Position numbers and translations under genes: made by a program. The notes beneath the pieces are model-generated. The model was not told where the DNA came from. It did no database searches and saw only the letters and a program-made list of their open reading frames with translations. A DNA stretch of 5,292 bases from Pseudomonadota bacterium. GTDB taxonomy: Bacteria > Pseudomonadota > Alphaproteobacteria > Rhizobiales > Kaistiaceae. Below, piece by piece: positions 1 to 5,292 of the stretch (positions are counted from its first letter, which is position 1; each line of letters starts with the position of its first letter). The stretch covers positions 1 to 5,292 of the forward strand of contig JAEVZM010000595.1 of the NCBI GenBank assembly GCA_023392225.1, written 5' to 3'.

Positions 1-708
1 CATGATCGCGGGCTGGCTCTGGCTGAGCTGGGGGAGCCTGTACCAGGTCGGCTGGGCCGGGGCGCCGCGCAGCGGCAGCCGCTCGGCCTGGAACTCCTCG
101 GTCGATGCCGCGAGACCCCCGCGCGCCGCGAACTCCCACTCGGCTTCCGTCGGCAGGCGGAAATAGGCGGCGTCCTGGCCGATTGCGGCGGTCAGCTCGG
201 CCCGATCGTTGGCACGGACATAGGCGGTCGCCCGGCGGGTGAACTCGACAGCGTCGTACCAGCTCATGTCCGAAGCGGGGAGCTCGGCGTCACCCGAGCA
301 GTCGTCGCGCATCAGGCTGGCGTACTGCGCCTCGGTGACCTCGTACTTGCCGATCAGGTAGAAGCGGGCGTCGCCGTCGGTAAAGTGCCCGGCGATGAAC
401 TCCTGGCGGTAGTAGTCGTAGTAGGCGGTGTTGTCGTTCGAACGGCCGAGGAGGATGCGCCGATCGTCGAGATGCAGCCCGACCGTCTCGCGCCCGGCCT
501 GCGTCACGACGCGCCGGAACACGATCTTCTGGTCGCAGGGCAGGGCGAAGACGATGTCGTCGTCGTCCGGCTGGCGGTTCCATGGCAGCTCCTGCGATGC
601 GGCATGGCCGGCGAGCGGCACCATCCAGCATGTCAGCAAGAGGCCGGTGGCCATGACGATCCGGCGACCGGCTCCGGCCGCGGCGGGCGCCTGCGGTGCT
701 TCAGACAT
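1..708 (-). CDS. tagR: TagR-like periplasmic FGE/SUMF1-domain protein, 3' end cut by window edge
   Basis: 236 codons are visible, with no stop before the edge. Residues 1-36 form a signal peptide: Arg15-Arg16, a hydrophobic core at about 18-33, and a likely cut after AGHA. A short charged segment (PWNRQPDDDDIVFALPC, 42-58) precedes the FGE-sulfatase fold. That fold is recognised by FYLIGKYEVTEAQYASLM (116-133), SWYDAVEF (149-156) and the hallmark FRLPTEAEWEFAARGG (183-198). The visible part ends before the usual NPLGLxDMLGNVWEW-type segment and the C-terminal region where catalytic FGEs carry their active-site cysteines, so activity cannot be judged. The ATG at 708 overlaps the permease stop by 8 bp (ATGTCTGA), indicating coupled translation. 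Known: in P. aeruginosa, TagR is a periplasmic FGE-like protein acting upstream of the kinase PpkA in T6SS control. Inferred: this is its counterpart, because it follows a TagT/TagS-like pair. Another SUMF1/EgtB/PvdO-family role remains possible. The family call is firm; the symbol is less so. Confidence 0.87.
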   Translation of the reverse strand, partial: MSEAPQAPAAAGAGRRIVMATGLLLTCWMVPLAGHAASQELPWNRQPDDDDIVFALPCDQKIVFRRVVTQAGRETVGLHLDDRRILLGRSNDNTAYYDYYRQEFIAGHFTDGDARFYLIGKYEVTEAQYASLMRDDCSGDAELPASDMSWYDAVEFTRRATAYVRANDRAELTAAIGQDAAYFRLPTEAEWEFAARGGLAASTEEFQAERLPLRGAPAQPTWYRLPQLSQSQPAIM

Positions 709-1909
709 TCTCGGCCAGAGCCTCCGAAGGGTTGATCGCGGACAGCCGGTGAATGAGCCAGAGCATGACCACGAGCGAGATCGCGTAGGAGACGAGCGCG
801 CCGAGAGCGAGGTGACCCCATTCGATCCGACAGATGCTGCCGTCGAACATGTCGGTGAGGAAAAGGCGGTTGAGGAGGGTTGCGGCACCGATGGCGAGCG
901 CGGTCGCCAGCAACACGCCGAGGGTCGCCGTCGCCAGCACCTGCACGGCCGGAAACGCCGTCAGCGCGCCGCTCCCGAGCCCGAGCAGGCGGAGCAGGCT
1001 GAGCTGGCCCCGGTACTGCTGAAGGTTGGAGGTGACGTTGGCCCACAGCGACAGCGAGAAGCCGATCACGCCGGCAGTCGAGATGACGCCGAATACGCCG
1101 GCCATCACCATCTCGAGGCTCTGCACCCAGGCGATATTGGCCGCCTTGCTGTCCGGGCGGAAGCCTGCCGCGCTCATGATGCCGTCGAGCGCCACCACGT
1201 CCTCGATGGACGAGGCATAGAGCCTGACGCTGCTATACGCCCGGTTCCGCTCGGCGAGGGGCCGCCCTCCGATCCCGTACTCGGGCACTTCGAAGTCGTC
1301 CTGGAACGCGGCCCGCCGGTCGAGGACACTGGGGTGGACCAGCGCCAGCGTGTCCTCCCGGCCATCCAGCTTCCGGCGCGGCACGATCTCGGCGACCGTC
1401 AGGGTGATGGCGAGGACCTCGGCCGCGTTGTTGCGGTAGGCAAAGGCCTGTACCGGCTGCCCCGGCACGACGCGGAGCCTCTCGGCAAGCGGTTCGGCGA
1501 GGGCGATCTCGTCCTCGCCGATCGTGGTGCCCGCGGGGAGCAGCGGGTCGTTCTCGGCGGCCGGCTGCCAGTCGCTGATCTCGACTCCCATGCCGAGCGC
1601 CGCGCTACCCAGCTCCGTCCGGCCGCTGAGCTTGCCGAACGTCCCGAGGGCGACGGCGACTTCGGGCCGCTGGCGCAAGGCGGCGACCTCCTCGTCGGTC
1701 AGTGAGTTGTTTCCGGTGAGCGCGACCTGAAGGATCGTTGGGTCGCTCTTGAGCGTTTCGATGAGTCCGGTGATCACCCCGGATTTCAGACCGTAGAGGA
1801 TGATCAGCGGCGCGAGCACGGCCGCAAGGCCGAGGGCACTGACGAGCGTCGGCAAGGGGCGGTGCCGGATGGCGCGCAACGAGAGCCAGGCCGCGTAGGA
1901 CGAGTTCAT
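701..1909 (-). CDS. tagS: TagS-like FtsX/MacB-type ABC transporter permease
   Basis: A 402-residue inner-membrane protein with the four-helix FtsX/MacB/LolC layout. There is one helix near the N-terminus (about 19-40), a periplasmic domain of about 225 residues (41-265), and three C-terminal helices (about 266-290, 317-345 and 365-387). The loop YRGQLSLLRLLGLGSG (299-314), between helices 2 and 3, is the FtsX-type coupling region expected to touch the ATPase. The C-terminus INPSEALAENV is typical of FtsX-domain permeases. The start is the ATG at 1909, which overlaps the ATPase stop in an ATGA and has a GGAG 8 nt upstream. The frame stays open further upstream, but that extension is only a shadow of the ATPase gene. 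Known: permeases of this class usually do mechanical work across the membrane, such as lipoprotein release or signalling, rather than import solutes. Inferred: it pairs with the adjacent ATPase as a TagT-TagS unit signalling to, or remodelling, periplasmic partners. Its substrate cannot be read from sequence. Confidence 0.9.
   Translation of the reverse strand: MNSSYAAWLSLRAIRHRPLPTLVSALGLAAVLAPLIILYGLKSGVITGLIETLKSDPTILQVALTGNNSLTDEEVAALRQRPEVAVALGTFGKLSGRTELGSAALGMGVEISDWQPAAENDPLLPAGTTIGEDEIALAEPLAERLRVVPGQPVQAFAYRNNAAEVLAITLTVAEIVPRRKLDGREDTLALVHPSVLDRRAAFQDDFEVPEYGIGGRPLAERNRAYSSVRLYASSIEDVVALDGIMSAAGFRPDSKAANIAWVQSLEMVMAGVFGVISTAGVIGFSLSLWANVTSNLQQYRGQLSLLRLLGLGSGALTAFPAVQVLATATLGVLLATALAIGAATLLNRLFLTDMFDGSICRIEWGHLALGALVSYAISLVVMLWLIHRLSAINPSEALAENV
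721..725 (-). promoter_or_regulatory. Possible ribosome binding site of the FGE-like gene
   Basis: GGAGG on the minus strand, 12 nt before the ATG at 708 and inside the end of the permease gene. The sequence is a strong match but the spacing is long. Initiation may also depend on ribosomes finishing the permease, whose stop lies 8 bp inside this gene. Confidence 0.45.
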
Positions 1910-2697
1910 AGCGTCATCTCCGCCGCAAGGGCGGAAGCAGTGGACTGCCCCGGTGGCGACGACACGACCGTGTGCAGGCCCTCGCTCGTGCTCGTGCTGT
2001 GGACGGACAGCTCGGGCAAGCCGAAAGCGCGGGCCAGCCCGCGATTGTGGGTGATGACCAGGGCCGCCGCGCCCGTCTCCTCGGCCTGGGCGACGATGAT
2101 CCGAAGGATCGTCTGCGCCATCTCCGCATCGACGGCACTGGTCGGCTCGTCGGCGAGGATCACCGACGGGCGATGGGCCAGCGCCCGGGCGATGCAGGCG
2201 CGCTGGCGCTGGCCGCCCGACAAGGCACCGGGCATCGCTCGGGCCAGCGGTGCGAGGTCCATCGCCTGGAGCAGCCGGTCGACGTGTGGCGCATCCATGC
2301 GGCCGGCGATCTTCTGGGCCAGCTCGACATTCTCCCGAACGGTCAGGAAGGGAAGCAGCAGGCTGGTCTGTGTCACGTAGCCGAAGTGGTGGGCGCGGAT
2401 CGCCGACAGCGCGCCGGCCTCGTCGCGAGCGAGCAGCGCGGCGAGGTCCGTGCTCGCCCCGTCCTGATCGCGAAGGACGAACCTCTCGACGCGCTCGGGG
2501 CGCTGGGCCAGCGCCAGGATCTCGAGGCACGTCGTCTTGCCGATCCCGCTCTCGCCGACCAGCGCGTAGCAGATGCCGGGCCACAGGGCGCAATCGGCGA
2601 TCTCGATCACCGACCGACGCTGGCCGTCCTGCAGATGCCGGGCGAGGAGCCCGATCGACAGGGTCGGCCATGCTGCGCGGGTCGGGCCGTCGCTCAC
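1906..2697 (-). CDS. tagT: TagT-like ABC transporter ATP-binding protein
   Basis: A cytosolic nucleotide-binding subunit of 263 residues from the chosen GTG. It has every core catalytic motif: Walker A GESGIGKTT (48-56), Q-loop glutamine 110 in GYVTQ, signature LSGGQ (159-163), Walker B VILADE (179-184, catalytic Glu184), D-loop SAVD (187-190) and switch His217 in VITHN. The stretch LLLPFLTVRENVELA after the Q-loop is typical of the LolD/MacB-type subfamily. No aromatic residue stands where the A-loop Tyr/Phe usually is (around RHLQDG, 20-25), a small departure. A tail of about 40 residues follows the H-loop region. The GTG at 2697 was chosen because its GTGA overlaps the vWA stop, mirroring the ATGA overlap with the permease. 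No good Shine-Dalgarno is visible, so translation is probably coupled. A GTG at 2763 would add 22 residues but would lie inside the vWA gene. The ATPase call is near certain; TagT identity rests on gene order. Confidence 0.93.
   Translation of the reverse strand: MSDGPTRAAWPTLSIGLLARHLQDGQRRSVIEIADCALWPGICYALVGESGIGKTTCLEILALAQRPERVERFVLRDQDGASTDLAALLARDEAGALSAIRAHHFGYVTQTSLLLPFLTVRENVELAQKIAGRMDAPHVDRLLQAMDLAPLARAMPGALSGGQRQRACIARALAHRPSVILADEPTSAVDAEMAQTILRIIVAQAEETGAAALVITHNRGLARAFGLPELSVHSTSTSEGLHTVVSSPPGQSTASALAAEMTL
1918..1921 (-). promoter_or_regulatory. Ribosome binding site of the permease gene
   Basis: GGAG on the minus strand, 8 nt before the ATG at 1909, inside the last codons of the ATPase gene. 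Together with the ATGA stop-start overlap it supports this start and suggests coupled synthesis of the ATPase and permease. Confidence 0.65.
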
Positions 2698-4631
2698 GGC
2701 ATCAGGCTCAGCGGGACGACGGTGAGGTACTCGCCCGCCGGTGCTCCGGGGGAGGGTGACCACCAGCGCGAGGCGTCGGAGTGGAGGCGGGCGAGGGCTT
2801 CCATCTTCGACTCCATCGAGTCGAGCAACGCTTGCTCCTGGATTTGCCCCATGTCGCGCCAGGCATCGTCGGTGATGCTGAGCGCGTCGCTGGTATAGGG
2901 GAGCGAGTCGAGATACTCGCCCAGCACGTCGCCGAGAGTTCCGGCATTGCGCACGAACTCCGGCGAGCGGCTGACCAGCGCCGCCTGCTCGCGAAGGCGT
3001 GTGATGAAGTCGCTGGAGCGGGGGCTGTCGCGGCCGAGGCGGACCGTCTCCGTCATCACGTCGTAGAGCGTCGACAGCTCGTTGCGCGACATCAGGATGT
3101 AGGGCGCGACCGGCAAGGCGAAGCGATCGATCGGGTCACGACTGGTCAGCCAGCCTTCGAACACCTCGGGCGGCTGCGTGTCGGCGGCACGGCCTAGATA
3201 GGCGAGCTGCATCGCACGGCCGACGCGGTCATGGGTGGTGTCGTGGTCCCCGGTGCCGGCTTCAGCCTCTGCATCGGCCAGCACCCCTTGCAGCGCGCCG
3301 TTGATCTGGGAGATGAGCGCCGACGCCAGTCCGTCGACCTGGACGCGGAACGCCTCGCGGCTGCCGTCGGCGATGCCGTAATAGGTCTCGACGTCGCCGA
3401 AGCGGGACAGCTGCCGGTAGGTGGCGCTCGCCGACTCGTGGTCGAAGGCGCCCTCGGGCGTCTCCAGATGCATGGTGTAGATGACGGTGTTGTTCCGCTC
3501 CGCCTCGTTCTGGATCTCCGGAACGGCGAGCATGCCCATCGCGGCATCGGGCCCGGGCGGACGCGGCCCCGCGTCGGTGATGAGGATGACATAGCGCCCG
3601 CCGAAGGGCGCCCAGTCGGTATCGCGCAGTGCCGCCGCGACACCGGCCATCGCATCCTCGTTGAACCCGACGCTGTTGGCGCTGGCGACTTCCATCTCCC
3701 CGATCGCGGCGAGGAACCGGTCGGCGGTCCCATCCTCGTTGAGCGGCAGATAGGTCCTGGTGACGTATTCGAGCTCGGGGGCGAGGGTGGTGTTGTCCCG
3801 AAACCCGATCAGTCCGAAGCGGATGCGCTCCGCCTCCTCATAGCTCGAGAGGCGCTCCTTGAGGGCGGCGACCGCATCCCGCACCTCCTCGATATAGGCG
3901 GCCATCGACTTGGTGGTGTCGATGACGAAGACCACCCCGACCTTGTAGTCTCGCAGCAGCTCCTCGCGGCTGGGTGGCGGGGTCTTGGGGACCTCACGCT
4001 CCGACAGCGACGCCACCTTGAGGAGCTTGGCGGGCATGTGGTTGGGCAGGCGGATGTCCGAGAACTGGATGATCGGAAGCGTGTAGAAGTTGGTCTCGAT
4101 GTCGACGAACTCCGCGGGCTCGATCGAGATGACCGGGCTGTCGGCGTCGAGCGTGCCCTCCGATGCCTGTTCCCGCAGATGCGCGAGGTAGCTGAGGACG
4201 TCCTCGCCGGACAGCGCCTCCTGCATGCTCTCGGGCGAGCGGAAGAGGAGGGCGCGCTCGCGATTGGCGGGATTGGTGAACCCGACGACAACCGCCTGGC
4301 GCCACTCGATCGTGCGCTCCTTCGGCATCCAGCCTTCCGCGCCCTGGCTGATGGTCCGGCCGACCTCGAGGAAGGTCGCGTCGCCGACCGTCTGTTCGCC
4401 GTAGACGTAGAACATCACGAAGGGCGGGAAGGACTCCGTTGGATCGCCGCCCGGCGCCGCGGCGATCGGCGCATCCGGTCGCGTCAGGATGCGCTGGAAG
4501 AGCGTCTGGCTGTCGTCGAGGCGCAGAGGCTGGCGGGCCTGCGCCGCGGCCGGGCCGAGCTGTCCCCCGAGCATCATGAGCGCGAGGAGCAGCGGCGCCA
4601 GCCTCAGAATCGCGGACATTGGTCGTGGCAT
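2694..4631 (-). CDS. Secreted vWA-domain protein resembling the periplasmic half of PpkA
   Basis: A 645-residue protein. Residues 1-32 are a signal peptide with a likely cut after AQA. Next comes QPLRLDDSQTLFQRILTRP (34-52) and an SH3-like segment (about 72-131; FYVYGEQ, FLEVGRTI, GWMPKERTIEW, VVGFTNPANRERALLF). The vWA domain spans about 229-450, with metal-site motif DTTKSM (238-243), strand FGLIGFRDN (272-280) and VILITDAG (348-355). A mostly helical C-terminal region (about 485-610) contains APYILMSRNELSTLYDVM (509-526). From memory of the family, this whole order matches the part of T6SS kinase PpkA that follows its membrane helix, but no kinase domain or membrane anchor is present. The ATG at 4631 was chosen for its GGAGA 7 nt upstream and because a clean signal peptide follows; an ATG at 4667 would add 12 residues and overlap the previous gene. 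Inferred role: periplasmic ligand-binding or sensing partner of the neighbouring Tag proteins. Confidence 0.88.
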   Translation of the reverse strand: MPRPMSAILRLAPLLLALMMLGGQLGPAAAQARQPLRLDDSQTLFQRILTRPDAPIAAAPGGDPTESFPPFVMFYVYGEQTVGDATFLEVGRTISQGAEGWMPKERTIEWRQAVVVGFTNPANRERALLFRSPESMQEALSGEDVLSYLAHLREQASEGTLDADSPVISIEPAEFVDIETNFYTLPIIQFSDIRLPNHMPAKLLKVASLSEREVPKTPPPSREELLRDYKVGVVFVIDTTKSMAAYIEEVRDAVAALKERLSSYEEAERIRFGLIGFRDNTTLAPELEYVTRTYLPLNEDGTADRFLAAIGEMEVASANSVGFNEDAMAGVAAALRDTDWAPFGGRYVILITDAGPRPPGPDAAMGMLAVPEIQNEAERNNTVIYTMHLETPEGAFDHESASATYRQLSRFGDVETYYGIADGSREAFRVQVDGLASALISQINGALQGVLADAEAEAGTGDHDTTHDRVGRAMQLAYLGRAADTQPPEVFEGWLTSRDPIDRFALPVAPYILMSRNELSTLYDVMTETVRLGRDSPRSSDFITRLREQAALVSRSPEFVRNAGTLGDVLGEYLDSLPYTSDALSITDDAWRDMGQIQEQALLDSMESKMEALARLHSDASRWWSPSPGAPAGEYLTVVPLSLMP

Positions 4632-4637
4632 CGGGGG

Positions 4638-4642
4638 TCTCC
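4638..4642 (-). promoter_or_regulatory. Ribosome binding site of the vWA gene
   Basis: GGAGA on the minus strand, 7 nt before the ATG at 4631. It decides the start, because neither the upstream ATG at 4667 nor the downstream ATG at 4619 has a comparable purine-rich site. It lies in the only intergenic gap of the window (4632-4654), which has no room for an evident promoter or terminator. Confidence 0.7.
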
Positions 4643-4654
4643 GCGCGTGGGAAA

Positions 4655-5292
4655 TCAGGTGCTGCATTCGTAGTCCGGGGGAAAGTCGTGGAAGAGCTCG
4701 GCCTCCTCCCGGGGAGGGGCGGCCGCCCGCGACTTCAGGTCGGCGAGGAGGTCGTCTGCCCCCGCTGCGCCGAGGGCGATCGCGCGGCAGTAGTAGCGGG
4801 CCGCCGAGAGCGGCTGGGGCGCAAACTCCCGCTCGCCGCCGCCGGCGATCCCGGGATCGTAGCGGCGCCCCATGTCGAGATTGGCTTCCGGGGAGCTGCG
4901 CTGCGCGGCGAGGCTGAGAGCGTCGATGGCGACCTCGACGTCGCCACCGTCCCGGGCCTCCTGCGCGAGGAGGTAAAGCTCCCGGGCGTGGTCCTCCTCG
5001 CCGCGGTAGAGCGCGAGGCGCTCGGCGAATGACAACGGGGCTGGCTCGGTCGGCGGCGTCGGGGCGGGCTCCGGCTCCGGCTCGGCCTGGAGCGGGGCAA
5101 CCGGTGCCGGCTCTTCCGGCGGGATCGATGCCTCGGCGACGGTCCTGTCCTCCTGCACGAGGTACCAGAGCAGCCCTCCGGCGACCACCAGCACCAGGGC
5201 CGCGAGTGCGATGAGCAGGGCGCAGCGCGGCCCGCAGCGGCGGGACGCCGCCGCCGGGAGAGGCGGCGGGGGGCGCGGGGGGGGGGGGGGGG
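4655..5292 (-). CDS. C-terminal part of a single-pass membrane protein with a periplasmic SEL1/TPR-like domain, 5' end cut
   Basis: An open frame runs from the right edge to the TGA at 4655 with no start required inside; about 212 codons are visible. In protein order it has a proline-rich, then Arg/Cys-containing stretch (5225-5292); one transmembrane helix (5156-5224, core LLIALAALVLVVAGG); a Pro/Glu-rich linker (5033-5122); and a helical domain. That domain has two TPR/SEL1-like units, ARELYLLAQEARDGGDVEVA and then EANLDMGRRYDPG...SAARYYCRAIALGA (4772-4885). Basic residues before the helix and an acidic, proline-rich segment after it suggest the SEL1 side is periplasmic and the missing N-terminus cytosolic. 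The stop is 23 bp before the vWA start, so the two are probably co-transcribed. A GTG at 5194 would start inside the helix and is unlikely. Inferred: this could be the tail of a PpkA-like Ser/Thr kinase, since proline-rich linkers before the helix are common there. The kinase domain is outside the window. Confidence 0.75.
   Translation of the reverse strand, partial: PPPPPRPPPPLPAAASRRCGPRCALLIALAALVLVVAGGLLWYLVQEDRTVAEASIPPEEPAPVAPLQAEPEPEPAPTPPTEPAPLSFAERLALYRGEEDHARELYLLAQEARDGGDVEVAIDALSLAAQRSSPEANLDMGRRYDPGIAGGGEREFAPQPLSAARYYCRAIALGAAGADDLLADLKSRAAAPPREEAELFHDFPPDYECST
5277..5292. repeat. Terminal 16-base poly-G run, probably a sequencing or assembly edge artefact
   Basis: Sixteen consecutive G residues end the window, after a GC-only stretch of short G and GGC runs (about 5261-5276). 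Read on the minus strand, they would extend the proline codons of the truncated membrane protein, so part of the run may be a real poly-proline segment. An unbroken G run exactly at the edge is also what low-signal reads or a failed extension through GC-rich DNA produce. Its length should not be trusted. Confidence 0.7.

Noticed and set aside
610..650. Possible lipoprotein signal in the FGE-like protein (Cys27 in LLLTCWMV)
   Set aside because: The residue before the cysteine is Thr, not Gly, Ala or Ser, and the cysteine sits in the middle of the hydrophobic core. A standard cut after AGHA fits better.
428..1705. Long plus-strand open frame (425 codons) opposite the permease and FGE-like genes
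   Set aside because: It is rich in Arg, Glu and His-Arg strings with no recognisable motif, as expected of the antisense of GC-rich genes. The minus strand here carries well-recognised proteins.
1910..2671. N-terminal extension of the permease frame up to 2671
   Set aside because: The extension is Arg/Pro/Gly-rich nonsense overlapping the whole ATPase gene. The ATG at 1909 has a Shine-Dalgarno, an ATGA overlap and the expected first membrane helix 19 residues in.
1972..2898. Plus-strand open frame of 308 codons across the ATPase and vWA end
   Set aside because: It crosses two firm minus-strand genes and shows no domain or plausible start signal, so it is a GC-driven shadow.
4632..4654. Promoter or terminator in the gap between the SEL1 and vWA genes
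   Set aside because: The 23-bp gap holds little besides the ribosome binding site and shows no hairpin with a T tract and no -10/-35 pair.
3231..4673. Plus-strand open frame of 480 codons opposite the vWA gene
   Set aside because: Its low-complexity Gly/Asp/Arg composition mirrors the opposite strand's third-position GC. The minus-strand frame has a signal peptide and a clear vWA domain.
5033..5122. Tandem repeat in the GGCTCC-rich stretch
   Set aside because: It is the coding sequence of the Pro/Glu-rich linker; the short repeats follow from alternating Glu and Pro codons, not from a separate repeat element.

Overview
The window comes from a high-GC (about two thirds G+C by eye) Gram-negative bacterium, most likely a proteobacterium. 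The evidence is the GC-rich codon use, periplasmic signal peptides, a LolCDE/MacB-type ABC transporter, and homology to periplasmic parts of the type VI secretion (T6SS) signalling pathway. The exact lineage cannot be read from this sequence. It looks like a short contig: genes are cut at both ends, and the right end is a 16-base run of G.

All five genes lie on the minus strand, so transcription runs from right to left, and together they look like one operon. In transcription order they are: (1) the 3' part of a membrane protein with a proline-rich cytosolic stretch, one transmembrane helix, a Pro/Glu-rich linker and a SEL1/TPR-like periplasmic domain (4655-5292, 5' end missing); (2) a secreted 645-residue von Willebrand factor A (vWA) protein (2694-4631); (3) an ABC ATPase (1906-2697); (4) a four-helix FtsX/MacB-type permease (701-1909); (5) a secreted formylglycine-generating-enzyme (FGE/SUMF1)-like protein, cut by the left edge (1-708). 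The only intergenic gap is 23 bp, and genes 2 to 5 overlap by 4, 4 and 8 bp. No stretch longer than 300 bases lacks a gene.

The set vWA - ATPase - permease - FGE-like matches, in content and order, the Pseudomonas aeruginosa H1-T6SS threonine phosphorylation pathway (ppkA, tagT, tagS, tagR). There TagQRST act upstream of the membrane kinase PpkA, which controls T6SS firing by phosphorylating an FHA protein. The notable difference is that the vWA protein here resembles the periplasmic half of PpkA but is a separate, signal-peptide-bearing protein. The gene before it encodes a single-pass membrane protein whose missing N-terminal side lies in the cytosol. The most economical reading is a split PpkA: a kinase-TM-SEL1 protein plus a freestanding periplasmic vWA sensor, working with TagTSR. 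The kinase domain is not in the window, so this remains an inference.
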